A program made the position numbers and the translations under genes. Of a stretch of 64,000 nt of DNA, positions 21,980 to 33,020 are shown in pieces (positions within the stretch are counted from its first letter, which is position 1; every line of letters begins with the position of its first letter). The notes beneath the pieces are model-generated. The model was given only the letters and a program-made list of their open reading frames with translations, was not told the origin of the DNA and ran no database searches. The DNA comes from Cladobotryum mycophilum (Eukaryota; Ascomycota; Sordariomycetes; Hypocreales; Hypocreaceae), in assembly GCA_036429605.1 (NCBI GenBank), contig JAVFKD010000010.1, positions 372,001 to 436,000 on the forward strand, read 5' to 3'.

Positions 21980-22447
21980 ATGTCCGTCCAAAAGCTCGAC
22001 AACCCCCCATCATTCTACCTCTCCCTCCCCACCACCTCTGCCGAGTCCGCCCGCATATTCTACCTATCCCTCGGCTTCCAACACATCCCCCAATACTCTG
22101 ACGCCGACACCGTGGCCCTCCGCCTCCCCGGCGCCAACGCCAACATCTGCCTCATGGTCCACCAGCCCGCTCGCTTCAAGACTTTTATCCGCCCCGACAC
22201 GGAAATCGTCGATGCGGAAAAGTACACCGAGGGGATCTACTCCGTTGCCGTCAAGTCCAAGGAGGAGGTTGATGGGTTTCTGGCAAAGGCAAAAGAGGCG
22301 GGAGGGAAGCTCGATCCGTTTGTCATGCCTGGGTATGGCGCCGAGTGTGGCATGTATACGCGCAGCTGGACAGATTTGGATGGCCACATTTGGGAGGCGA
22401 CGTGTATGCTTGAAGGGGGATGCACTCAAACTGAGAGCAGCTCTTAG
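21980..22447 (+). CDS. VOC-superfamily (glyoxalase/bleomycin-resistance fold) protein
   Basis: A 155-aa, intronless, single-domain protein with the two beta-alpha-beta-beta-beta halves of the VOC fold. The first half begins FYLSLPTTSAESARIFYLSL and the second contains YSVAVKSKEEVDGFLAKAK. The end has the typical WTDLDGHIWEATCM with a metal-ligand Glu. Such proteins may be lactoylglutathione-lyase-like enzymes, dioxygenases or binding proteins, and the substrate cannot be assigned. The strong C-ending codon bias of the 5' half suggests good expression. Convergent with the PL7 gene, 287 bp apart. Confidence 0.9.
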   Translation: MSVQKLDNPPSFYLSLPTTSAESARIFYLSLGFQHIPQYSDADTVALRLPGANANICLMVHQPARFKTFIRPDTEIVDAEKYTEGIYSVAVKSKEEVDGFLAKAKEAGGKLDPFVMPGYGAECGMYTRSWTDLDGHIWEATCMLEGGCTQTESSS

Positions 22448-22734
22448 TCGATGCGATACCATCATGAATGCTACCTAGGAGGGCTTATGGCTTGGATGAT
22501 TGTGTTCTACGGTTTTTTTAAGGGTGAATCGATGCAGCCTTGTTCCTCATTCCACACAGGCGGAAGCCTTCTCATAATGAGTATGTACTTGCATTCGGCT
22601 ACCAGTATGTTCATCGAAGAATATATACAATCAAACATCTCCCAGCAATCATCAATCTTATTCTCATATCGCATAATTCCTCACATCATTCAACACATTC
22701 TCGCTTCCCATTTCTTTCCCTATCCCACCACACC

Positions 22735-23469
22735 TTAAGAGTGCTGAACACTGATGGATGAAATATGCACCTCAGACGGCACACTTCCCTGGTTGTAATC
22801 TCCAGATTTGAAGTAGCAGTTTGGCGTACCCCAGCTGTATGTGCTCAACGATGTCTTGACGCCATTAATGGTCACGCTCATCTTGCCATTCACAAATGCC
22901 AAGATATAAGTGAATGACGATCCAACGGCGACCTGACCAACCTTGCTGACTACCTCGCTGCCTCCCGCAGGTGTCTGGTTGACACCGATTGTGATCTCGC
23001 CGCTCTGGCTGTAATACATCTCCGCCAGGGGCTTGCCCGCATCAGAACCAAAGATCTGGCCAATGGCCGTTCCGTGGCCTCCATTGTCAGGCTTAGGAAC
23101 AGACATGGTGACCGTCAGGGTGTGCGTTCCCGAGCTGGAGCTCCAGCTAGATGGGCTGGACTCGCGGAACTCAGTACGGCAATGGGAACTGCCAGAGGTC
23201 GTGACGCAGCCAGAAGACGCGGGCGAGCCGGGCACCTTCATGACCAGCTGGCCAGTGCTGCCATCGGTATAAAAGTATTGGTCCGTGTAGCCACTGCATC
23301 CGCTGAGCTTGCTGCCAGAGATGGTAGTAGGGCTTCCCTGTGAGCCGGAGGGCAGTTGCAGGCTCCATTTACTGAGGTCAAAGTTGCCGCCAGGAGCGCA
23401 GCTTGGGTTGAGGGCCACGGCTGGGAGAGCGACGAGGAGGCCAGAGGCGAGGGCGAGTTTGGCGTACAT
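22735..23469 (-). CDS. secreted alginate-lyase-like polysaccharide lyase (PL7-type fold)
   Basis: A 244-aa, intronless protein with a signal peptide (about residues 1-19, MYAKLALASGLLVALPAVA) and a beta-jelly-roll of the alginate_lyase2 family. These enzymes cleave uronic-acid polymers by beta-elimination. The diagnostic strands are CRTEFRES (Arg in the active groove) and NCYFKSGDYNQG (catalytic Tyr region). The third motif, usually QIH or QVH, reads QIF in IGQIFGSDAG, so the usual neutralising or base histidine is absent. The substrate could be glucuronan or alginate-like polymers. Activity is uncertain because of the QIF change. The tail VHISSISVQHS matches the family end, so length is complete. 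Confidence 0.9.
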   Translation of the reverse strand: MYAKLALASGLLVALPAVALNPSCAPGGNFDLSKWSLQLPSGSQGSPTTISGSKLSGCSGYTDQYFYTDGSTGQLVMKVPGSPASSGCVTTSGSSHCRTEFRESSPSSWSSSSGTHTLTVTMSVPKPDNGGHGTAIGQIFGSDAGKPLAEMYYSQSGEITIGVNQTPAGGSEVVSKVGQVAVGSSFTYILAFVNGKMSVTINGVKTSLSTYSWGTPNCYFKSGDYNQGSVPSEVHISSISVQHS

Positions 23470-25245
23470 GGTGATGGCTTTTATATATATAGAGAGAAAG
23501 AGATGATGGAAGCGAATTTCTTGCTGGTTCTTTTGCAGACTTGTTCTTGGATTGTTCGATGGATGAGTTGCTGGATGGGTTGAGTGGGAGAGGAGGACGA
23601 CGGAATGTTTTATATCTTTTTTCTCTCCCCCAAAGTCTTGATGAAACGTAGAGCTCAGCTTGCCATGATACGATGACTCGCGGTTGCGCCCCCAAGGGAA
23701 GCCTTCACCAGGTCAAGTTCTCAGCTCGCTTAGGCTGTGCAAATATCCCCCCATGTAGTCCTCAAGCCTTGTCAGACGTATTCCAGCCAGTCTCACGGTG
23801 TACCCCGGATCTACGCAGTCGTTCGCATACAAACGGCATCGCTATCAATGGGTTTTCTTCTTCCACCAATGAATAGTTTGTTTTCCGAATTGTTGGGATT
23901 TAAAATTGACGGTTCGAGTCGAATGGCCAGTGTCTAGGACTCGGTTCGTAATCATCCCATGGCGGTACCCTCGGCCGTTTTGAGCATATGGTCGGCTGAT
24001 GACGACTCCTATCCTGGATGCTAGAACCAGCTTTTCGATGCACATTACCCCAGAGTATCCCAAAGGCTATGCATAGCAAACAGATGGGGTATCGAAGGGG
24101 GACAGGGGACATATCAGTCTCACGGGTGAACGGCATACGCGGCTCCATCTACTCTACACACATCAACCTTGGCTTCGAGAACTAGACTTGATCAGGGGAA
24201 TCATCGTGGTTGGCGGAATTGACAGAAATTGGAGGGGGAAGGCGACGAACCGCGGCATCTATTCCGATCACCTTCTGCAAGTTGCCTAGGCTATTCCATC
24301 TTATCCATGTGCATCACGACATGCATGCCCTGATGAGATTAGGTGATCTACTATGCTGGAACTGTGACAGAAAAATGAGGATAAAAAAAGTCATTTTAAT
24401 GATGCTTTTCAAGGGAATTTGAGTCAGAATAGTCACAGAGTGTTGGTGACGAATGTAAGACGGAAAGTTGGGGGAGTTCCCAAAAGTCCGGGGTAAGAGT
24501 CCAGTCCAGTCCAATGTCAAACAGTTTATTTACCCTGTACTCCCTAGACGAAAAAAGGACCAAGTTCATTTTTTGTGGTAAGGAATGATATATATGACTT
24601 TGGCATATCGTTATTTCCGAGTTTCCTCTTGGGTCCTAAATTAATCAGTCGATCAACCACTTGCTTCTACGAGATAAGATCGAGTCGAATGTATGGACGG
24701 CATTTCACCACCTTTCAAAACCCACGAATCCTGCTCCAAGACAGTCATACAAGGGGGCAATTAAAGTGTTGCGGTTTGTTACGTAGCTTTTATTTAGAAA
24801 GTAATCGTCTCAGGGTATATGAAGAACAGTCTGGGCCTTTACATTGCACAGCGACCTTCCACCTATAGCTTTATATTGGAGACGAGAAGCGTTACATGTC
24901 TCTTTTTACCCTGTTGCGTTCACGGTACATGAATATTTGCTGGTATCACCTAGTGCTCGGACTTCTTTGTATAGCCTACTCAGGATCGTTATGCCAAGTG
25001 GGTATCACGCCCCAGAGCAAGCTCCTCGTATGATATGGCAAGCAAAGACGCTGAGAACGGTTCACTATGAACAACCAAAACCCCCATCTAAAAACACCAA
25101 ACCAATAACACACAGAAACGGTTTATCCAACGGCCACTCTTCATAGCCCCTCTTCAGACTCTTTACCGACTATCTTAGTTGCATGCATGACCATCGAGCA
25201 TCATCAAGAGAGACCTCACCTATGACGGCACGGCACGCATGTCTC
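23470..25245. other. intergenic region
   Basis: Holds the upstream region of the PL7 gene (AT repeats just before the start around 23480-23495) and the 3' flank of the F-box gene. No coding region is supported. Confidence 0.45.
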
Positions 25246-26618
25246 CTAGTTCTCCCACCTCCCCTGAGCCTCGTCTATATTGCGACCGTCCAAAATGCCA
25301 AACTCGACATCTCGGGACGTGAATTCCTTTGCAAACCACTCATGCAGCACAATGGAGCTCCTCTGCCCCCGTATATACGCCGCATAGACCCGCCGCAGGT
25401 TTTTATGCTCCGCGGGAGACTCTAGCAAGAAATTGAGCAGGTTCACCCCTGCGTCTCGGTACGGGTTCTTGATGCACAACGTCTCTATGGACGCAGGCAG
25501 TAGATCGAGGAATATTCTTTCTTCCGTCAGGGGAAATCAAGGCCGTCACCGATAAGGGCCACGTCGTCGACAACGAGCGTCTTTAACGCAGTCATTGCCT
25601 TGAGACTCTGGTGCTGCAGAGTAAGATGCCGGCCCAGATCGAACGGGTAGTTGCATTGGCCAAAGTCCAAGGACAGAAACTTGAGCGTACGCCTCTGAAT
25701 CAGCAGTATCTCGGCGAATTGTCGCGGCGTCGCCTCGGAGGCCCTCCACATGCGTTTGACGCCTGATTTGTAGCGGAAGGACTGTAGACCAGTGATGCTC
25801 TTCATCAGTAACCGCAAGTCTTGCCCGCTGATGGCGCTATCGCTCAGGTTTAGTCGTAAAAGTCTTTGCGGCGGGAACTTGTCCTCGATCTCTCGAATGT
25901 TGTTTACGACCAGCGTCTTCAGCAATGGGGCGGCCTCCAGCAGAGGCGTGAGATGGTTGAGACTAACACCATTTGATGTAACTTCCTGAAATGTGATGTC
26001 GATGAGGCGCGGCAGTGTTGTCATGCCCTGTTGAGGAAAAGTCATCCAGTTTGAGTCGATAATAATGCGCTCAACATTTGTGACCTTGGTCAGGATGAAG
26101 AAGTAGAATGCATCCCGGAGCTTCTCCTGGCGCTTTCCTGTGAAGAGAGAATCCGGAGTATTCCAAGGTGGTATCTTGGCTAGATAATGTTCGTGATCGG
26201 GATCCTTGGGGGCAAACGACGTCATGTACTCATGGAAAAGCTCTAGTTCGTTGAGTTGGGCATGCCATCCGGATCCGTCCAACTGACCCCTGGACAGAGC
26301 GTCAAGGCGCAGGTAGCGAACATGAGGGGCCAAGTCCTCATTGCTTAGGATCGATCGAGCCATGCCCATGAATTGCCCGGGATATGCACATGCCCAGTGG
26401 AACAATACAGGCTGCGCAATTCTGCAGAGTGCTCTGCATGTTTGCGATATCTGAGCGAGGGTCCTGGAGCCATCGACATAATTTGGCTGTCGAAGAATGA
26501 TGGCACTCTGCATCCAGCTTGCATCGTTTTCGTTCCCTGAAGAGGTGCAATGGCGACAAAATAAACGAACAATGTCACCCAGAATCTCGCTGGGCAGTTG
26601 TAATAAGGGGAAAGCCAT
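25246..26618 (-). CDS. F-box-like protein with leucine-rich C-terminal part, one frame break
   Basis: Probable substrate-recognition subunit of an SCF ubiquitin ligase. The N-terminus FPLLQLPSEILGDIVRLF is a typical fungal F-box start. It is followed by a Cys/Ser-rich segment RTLAQISQTCRALCRIAQP and then degenerate leucine-rich strands such as LLKTLVVNNIREIE and LRLNLSDSAISGQDL. The first frame stops at 25527, but the same domain continues in the next frame as ERIFLDLLPASIETLCIKNP up to 25246. The shift lies at the run of four G at 25531-25534 (C on the coding strand), and adding one C gives an uninterrupted protein of about 456 aa. The target is unknown. Confidence 0.78.
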
Positions 26619-27093
26619 GGAAGAACTATTAACGAAAGACGAGCAATGTCAAAGTGCGAGCAAGACTTGCAGTGAGATGAACAAGGATGATGATATGGCC
26701 CTTTTGATGTTGTAGATCAGCACGTTAATGATGATGCAGCTTTGGTTGGAGGGGAGACGGGATGAAAGTCCGCCACCTCGAGCAGCTAAACTCATAACAG
26801 CTCCCCGCCAAGTGAGGCTGCATTCCAGGTTATTGAGGCACCAGCCAAACAACTTGGATACCTAATTGCTTGACGTACGCATCAGCTGGCGTCGTTTCGA
26901 TATGTCACTGTAACTGAGACAATTGGACGACCTTGATGTTTCATCACCAAGTTCATCTCAACCTTTCTTCTTGTGGTCATCAATGCTCCATCATAACAAT
27001 AACCTCTATATTGCAGTCTGGCTTACACCTGCATAATAAACAGTAGAGCTACCTTGTTTCTGAACCTTCCAGGCAACCAAGTTCCCCGCCCCC
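26619..27093. other. intergenic, F-box gene upstream region
   Basis: About 475 bp without coding signal. It contains the promoter of the F-box gene and the 3' end of the next gene. Confidence 0.5.
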
Positions 27094-27725
27094 TTATGCA
27101 TTACCGTCCAATGCTCGCTTTGCATCCCACAACTCCCGAGTATACCTGTTCACCATCAATACCGTATCATTTTGCGCCTTAATCTTGCTGCATGTCTCAT
27201 TGTCAGAATGTCTTTTAGATGCAGATCCCCCCCACGAAAGAATCAGAATAATGTCACAACTAACCGTAAGAGAAAAGTCAACTGGATGCTGTTGAGATGA
27301 TGCTTCTGGCTATCCAGCTTGGACAGTTCCGCCGCCACGTCTTTCTGTCTGTACCACCAATCGAGGCGCGTCCAGAAGGATGAGATGCTACTCTGCGTCC
27401 TCACCAAGTCCTCCATCATGCCCCTCTGCGACGTCTCCAAATCATTCAGCGCCGCCAGGGTCAGGTCCCGCATGTACTGGAGGTCGTCGTCGCTCTCCAC
27501 GTCCAGGAGGTGAAAGTACTCTCGACTGTGCCTGATTTGCTTGCCGGTCTCCTCCAGACTGGACACGAGAAATCCGACCTCGTGCTCTGCGCCGCGGACG
27601 ACGGCCAGCAAGGCAAACAAAGACACGACCAGACCGAGCGCAAAAGTGAGGATCCCAAGAATGTTTCCTGTAGTCGAGAGAGGGCTGTCGCCGCAGTCCG
27701 GGCATGGTGGGCAACTCCGTTCCAT
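27094..27725 (-). CDS. small membrane/coiled-coil protein of unknown function
   Basis: A 184-aa product from two exons, with an intron at 27188-27264 (77 nt) and phase kept. The start was placed at the Met of MERSCPPCPDCGD, a Cys-rich cap. A single strong transmembrane segment follows (ILGILTFALGLVVSLFALLAVV). The rest is alpha-helical and charged (LVSSLEETGKQIRHSREYF, then QKDVAAELSKLDSQKHHLN), suggesting a coiled coil on one side of the membrane. The second exon adds KIKAQNDTVLMVNRYTREL and ends WDAKRALDGNA. It resembles the N-terminal halves of fungal helical signalling proteins in layout only, and no family could be named. It is divergent from the ubiquitin-like gene with 414 bp between starts. 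Confidence 0.72.
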
Positions 27726-28139
27726 CCTGCCGATCGGGACTTGATTGCAGCTTTTAGAGATTGCACAGCCCTTGAAATATGCAGATGGTGAGAGGTGTGG
27801 CCTCCCTTTTGTACATATACTACACCGAGCTGGCCAGTTGATGGGTAGTATTGCGAGGCTTTGAGGGGGCTTTGCATGGCAGCCCGCATATGCACCGCTT
27901 CCTACAGCGCCCACTGCCACTGTTATGCCTCACATGCATTTGTGTGGTTACATAGGCAGATTTGTATACAGCCTGACTTTGTCAAAGTCCTATACTATAT
28001 GATCTAGCTATCGCGCAGCCTACGAGACATTCGGGATATCCAAAGTTCAACATCTCGGCATTAGTAGCATCTCAATTCCTTTTCGGTCCATTGCCGTGTA
28101 GCTTTGGTTTTTCTAGCCATTTCCAAGCTTCCATTCGCC
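27726..28139. other. shared divergent promoter region
   Basis: A 414-bp spacer between the starts of the membrane/coiled-coil gene and the ubiquitin-like gene. It is the only candidate promoter for both. Confidence 0.5.
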
Positions 28140-29719
28140 ATGCCTCCATCGCCATCGTCATCGACGGCTGTCGCGGGAGATCCGAATCCCACAGCCTACA
28201 AATACGACCTGGTCCCGTCGATTAAGATTGTCGATGGCCTCAGCGTGAGCTTCCATGAGGCACACCGGGTCCAGGACCATGAGAAGTGGGTGATTCAGAA
28301 GGTAAAACAAATTGATGGTCGTAAAGAGCAGGTTATTGAACTCGCCGCGCCGCGCCCCGAGGCGAGCGAACCTGAGGTCTTCCATCTCCCCGTGCAACGT
28401 TCGTTTCCCTGTTCATGCAACTCTTGTTGCTGCCTTTGCATGGATATTTATTAAGCTTATTACACAACAATGATGGCATTAGCGATTCAAATGAAATCGA
28501 GCAATGCCTATAAATTAAAGATTACCGTGGGTGGGCAGAACATTGCCATGCCAGGCCCAACAGCGCCTGACGAGCCTGGCACATGTAAACAAGACTACTA
28601 CCTCCCACTCAAACAGGAATGGATCGACGGTGTCACTGTTCGTGAAGGTCTAGTCCGTCAGTTTATTGCTCTCCCTCCGGGAACGGGGTACTACTACAGT
28701 GGAATGCATTAGTTCTACAACGCAAAACTAACTGATCTCCCAGTTATTCCGTCGAACATCAAATCACAGGTCAAGACGTGGTTCAGGACTTTCAAATCGA
28801 AGTTTTCCAGAGGAGCGGCTTCTATATTATTGTCGACATAGAGAATGATTTTGTGGTCACTAGCCGGCTCGAACTTTGTGGCATCTCAGAAGACTGTACA
28901 ATCCACCAGGTCAAACTTCGCATTCTGGAATCCTTGGGCAGGACATATTCCTCAAACCTTTACTTCTCAGGAGAACAGCTCGAAGACGGTAAGCCCAAGC
29001 GAAAGTTGTGGAATTTTGCCCAACGCTGATATCAATCACTCATATCAAGATAGAACTCTCCATGATTATGGGATCCAGAGTGTATGTAGATGCTTCCAAT
29101 GGAATATCCTTCGTTCCACTCCACCCCTCCACCCCTCCCCTTGTATAAGTCAGCACACACTTGGATCTAATGCTTTCATACTTAGGGCCACACGATAGCA
29201 GACTTCCTCTGGACAGGTGTGAAATACAAGAGGAGAATTCAATATAGAATGGAAATTGCTCCTGGTGGTCTAATCGCACAGAGCATTTACAAAGACCCGT
29301 ACCCCGATCGGTGGATGGAACAACCACTCACAACATTCAAAGTACGCGTCGTTGACGTCGATGAGTTTAGGTCTACTACAAAACTAGAACCCAAACCCTT
29401 CAGAGTTCTAAAGCCACTGCATGAAGTGCGCTCCTGGAGAGAAATCTTCAATCTTAAAGCAAACACCAACGACCCTGTCAAGGGGTTAGCCGAAATCTCC
29501 AAAGAGAAACCTAGCGACGTCGTTTACGGACAATTTCAGGCTTTGCCACAGAGTGAAAAGCCAGAACATACGGCAGAATCGTCAGCCCCCGCCGAGTCGA
29601 GCAGCTCTTCATTAAGTGTGGCCGGCTCTACTAAGAAGAATAAGCCGGCTAAGAGAGACGCTTCTACTCAATCAACTATTACTTCCAGTGTAAAACGAGT
29701 GATGCGTCGTTTAAAGTAA
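28140..29719 (+). CDS. fungal ubiquitin-like-domain protein of unknown role
   Basis: A 424-aa product from five exons (28140-28398, 28483-28687, 28744-28988, 29050-29081 and 29186-29719), all in phase. The middle contains the fungal-specific region with DYYLPLKQEWIDGV, VRQFIALPPGTGYSVE and DFQIEVFQR, which in other fungi often accompanies ubiquitin-like sequences. Here it is followed by a clear ubiquitin-like segment: VKLRILESLG, LYFSGEQLED and RTLHDYGIQSGHTI. The N-terminus is Pro/Ser-rich and the C-terminus is Ser/Lys-rich and basic, ending VKRVMRRLK. No diglycine end is present, so it is not a processed modifier. A 32-nt exon encodes part of the ubiquitin-like turn. Role unknown; possibly a scaffold. 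Confidence 0.82.
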
Positions 29720-29933
29720 TGGTAATTTCTTTCGCGAGGAAAGAAACTGCACAAGGGATGACAAAGCTGCATCATTCATATCAAATGACTATTAGTGAAT
29801 ACTATAGCAAACGAGAAACAAGAATGCCAATTCATCATCACTCATCTATTGTTTTGAAAAGGGACATGATCCAAGGTCGTAACGGGTATATACGGAGAGC
29901 AAGCCATCAACAAGTCATCTCGAGTGACCTTTC

Positions 29934-31510
29934 TTAGACGCTGATGGTTCGGAAAACGCTAAACTCTTCACCAGTAGCAATCAAGCTTCCTGGAATCTGG
30001 GGGTGCCAGTGAACCTCCTTTACGTCCTTGAGGTAATGCACAAATAGCAGCTGTGGAGGCACGTCCTTGACACCTCCCGTGTCCTTGCTCTCTTCGTCGT
30101 CCAGCTCGACAGCCAAATCCCACAATGTCACTGTGCTGTCACCAGCGGCCACTGCAACGATGGAATCATCTGTCGGGTGCCACTCCACGCTGGTAATCTG
30201 TTCCTTATGATAGCTGAAGCTAGCCAAGGGCTGGGGCTTATCCGTGTTGCTCTTCCATTGCCTCAAGTCCCAAACACCCCATGTGCCATCATCCGCGCCA
30301 GAGGCGAGCAGGTGTGCTGTCTGTTTTGACCACGACATGACATTGACATCGTAGTTGGAAACCTTGACGGTGATTGCTGGTTTCCTGGACTTGGATCGAA
30401 TATCCCAGATGCGAATAGTGCCGTCACTTGAAGCAGAGGCAAAGACAGACTGTTCGGATGGTGACCACTGAATCTCCTCTACGCTGCTAGTGTGTCCTTG
30501 GAATGCTCGGTTGTCAGTAACCCAGCCACCTCCTGCGGTCTGTGTTGTCATATAGATAAGACCGTCGTTATCGCCAGTTAGCAGCTTTCCTGCTGGAGCC
30601 AATGGCGACCAATCCACGGCGTAACCCTCGGCCTTGTGTGCCCTGATTGTGGAGATGGGCTTGTTTTGCTGCGCCGTAATGATGGTACCAGGGGTATCGA
30701 ATGAGGCGAGATGTGGGGTAACATCATGGATAAGGACATCAGTTGACTCAGTCATGGTGGCTGTGAGCGTCTTGGGGGGTTTGCCGGGTTCATCACTGGC
30801 AAATTGGTGTGCGCGGATTCGATTTGTGATGGTGTTGAGGGGAATGGACTTGCTCTCGAGAATAGGTTCGGTGTCCTCATCATCATCGTCCTCGGAATCA
30901 GAATTGTCGCCACGATCCATCCTGCTCAATCCGCTAAATTTGGTAATCAACAACTGGTTATCGTTGGCCTTGTAAGAGTCGGCCTGTGTTCCAGCGACTG
31001 TGTACATGGTATGGGGGTATGCTTTTCGGTTGTCGCCTAGGGCATCTTTGACAATGTCGAATGACAGACACGGCCATGGAGTGCTGAGACTGTGCAGCAT
31101 TTCGTAGGTGGTGAGATCGGGAGCCAAGGTCTGGCCAGGCTCTAGGGTACTTCGTCCAACAATAAAGGTGCCTTGATCGACCTCCATGGCAACTAATCAA
31201 TGTATCAGGTCAGTGATGAATTCTTTTTTTTCCTTCTTTTTTTGTGATCATCTTGATGACTCCGCGCCGACTCGCGATGCAATTGATAGAATAGGGCGGC
31301 TTGACTGACTCTCTTTTTCCTCCGCTTCTCTCTCAGCATCCGGTCGACCGTCGACACCGGCCTCGATGATTTCGTCTTCGCTCTCGAACTCGTCCTCGAA
31401 CTCGTCCTCGAATTCGCCCATTTCATTGTCGACGTCTACATCCATGGCCTCAGGACGATCGCCGCCCTTGAGGGGGTGTCGCCATGGCCCTCTGCTGTGC
31501 GCTTCGACAT
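29934..31510 (-). CDS. RRB1: RRB1/GRWD1-type WD40 ribosome-assembly chaperone
   Basis: Nucleolar chaperone of ribosomal protein uL3 (Rpl3), needed for 60S subunit assembly. The family N-domain is present (FIVGRSTLEPGQTLAPD, TTYEMLHSL, PWPCLSFDI), with an acidic patch (SDSEDDDDEDTEP). It is followed by a WD40 propeller with blades ending IRIWDIR, WGVWDLR and VTLWDLA, and the family terminus ATGEEFSVF. One intron lies at 31193-31309. The first exon encodes the acidic FEDEFEDEFESEDE segment. The likely start MSKRTAEGHGDTP at 31510 is joined to it only if one base is added to the run of five G at 31472-31476; otherwise the start would be the Met at 31445. Convergent with the ubiquitin-like gene, divergent from thioredoxin. 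Confidence 0.93.
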
Positions 31511-32585
31511 GTCGCTTAGATGAGCTATGAGTTTCGCGGTTCTAAAGAAAGGCAATAGTTAGTCGCCGTAGATTTTTAGACCCAAATCAGAGGTTCAATT
31601 ACCTTGAAATGCGCAAGAAGAATAAGCAAAACGACTGCTCAAAAAGTAGTTTCCGCACAACAAGACGACTTGCAACAAATTTTGAGCCCCTCCATGTGTG
31701 CATCACAGAAAAAAATTCCATGCCACCAAAATGCTTATCCGTTATCAGTGGAGACCCCGCGGTGTGGCTAGTGAACAGATGATGTGGCGCATTGTATACA
31801 CGGTGGCAGTGCATGCAAAATGATGGAGATATGAGACCATCATCATTCTCGACACGTCTAATTCCAAATCATAAGCGCCACGTTTACCACATATATCCTA
31901 GGTCGCCAAGGTGGTGTTATCAATATGAGGCGGACGATCCAATCACTGACCAAACCATTAGGTTGCATGAAATCATTCAAACCACCGACGGCCCTTGAAT
32001 CGCAGCACGAGGCGACATCCGAGACATGGGCTTTCCACCGTTTGTCAGCAGGGCGAGCACGCAATTCTCTCAGCAAAGCCCCCTCCATGGCTGGCTCGGA
32101 TGCCTAAAGGGCGCTGGAACGATGCCCCGCACCGCTCGCTTCAGTGGATGTTCAGGGGACGGGACCGCATCCAAAAAGCTATGCACTGTAAAGCCACGGA
32201 TATGCTGTGCCTCGGACCAACACGGACGATGATGCCATCAGTTACGACAATTAATGATTAATCATGAATGCAATCTAATATAATGTATTAGAAATTCAGG
32301 CATTGGAGTAAATATATATAGTAGCCTAGATTAGCACCTTCGTGTGACTCCTCGTAGCATCATTAATATTAGTTTCTTTATACAAACATTCTTGCCTGAA
32401 GCAGACCTGAACTCGTCGACTTCGTACAAGTACATACATACATACATCACCCTTGTCGTCATCTCCAGCACCACTTGAACCTCGCTAAAAACACCTCACT
32501 TTCCAACCTTCAAACCTCCAACTTCAACTTGTACCAGCTTCTTCACCCACCGCCGCAACAACAAAAACAAACCCACTTCGTCAAA
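31511..32585. other. divergent intergenic region between RRB1 and thioredoxin
   Basis: About 1.1 kb. Short AT-rich tracts occur around 32270-32320. A pyrimidine/adenine-rich leader precedes the thioredoxin start. No gene is seen. Confidence 0.5.
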
Positions 32586-33020
32586 ATGTCTCCCCCGCCG
32601 AAAACGTCACCGATATCCACACCCTTGCCGAGTTCAACGAGCTCATCAGCAAGAACCCCTACGTCGCCGTCCAAGCCCACGCCGTGTGGTGCGGTCCCTG
32701 CAAGGCCATCTCCCCCGTCTACAACAAGCACGCCGAAGTCTTTGCGAACCAAGGCGTCACCTTTGCTCGCTTCGACACTGACGACGTCGAGGATCTCGCC
32801 AAGGAGCTCGGCATCCGCAGCATCCCTGCCTTCTTCTTCTTTGAGAATGGCGAAAAGTCCGACAGCCTGACGGGAGCCAACCCCTCTGCTCTGGAGAAGC
32901 ATGTCAAGATCTTGGCCGAGAAGGCTGGCCCTGTTGTGAGTATTTACTCCCCCTTAGCTTCCCCTCATCCCATCATCTCTTTCGGCGGAGAGGCCTAATA
33001 AGCAAGAGACGAAGCTCTAA
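32586..33020 (+). CDS. thioredoxin, canonical WCGPC
   Basis: Cytosolic disulfide reductase of about 110 aa. The redox motif WCGPCKAISP is followed by FARFDTDDVEDLAKELGI and the cis-proline strand IPAFFFFENGE, so all thioredoxin landmarks are present. The start MSPP at 32586 is connected to the domain (AENVTDIHTLAEFNELI) only if one C is added to the run of five C at 32592-32596; no other upstream start exists in the right frame. At the 3' end a donor GTGAGT at 32936 and an acceptor at 33002 would give an end in QETKL (stop at 33020). Without splicing the frame ends at 32998. The CxxC-less relatives downstream appear to derive from this fold. Confidence 0.9.

Noticed and set aside
23880..23930. 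B-box-like ggttcgagtc
   Set aside because: No matching A-box or cloverleaf at the right distance.
27094..27725. NLR-type or HeLo-domain helper gene
   Set aside because: The helical region and single membrane segment are suggestive, but no diagnostic motif or adjacent NACHT gene is visible.
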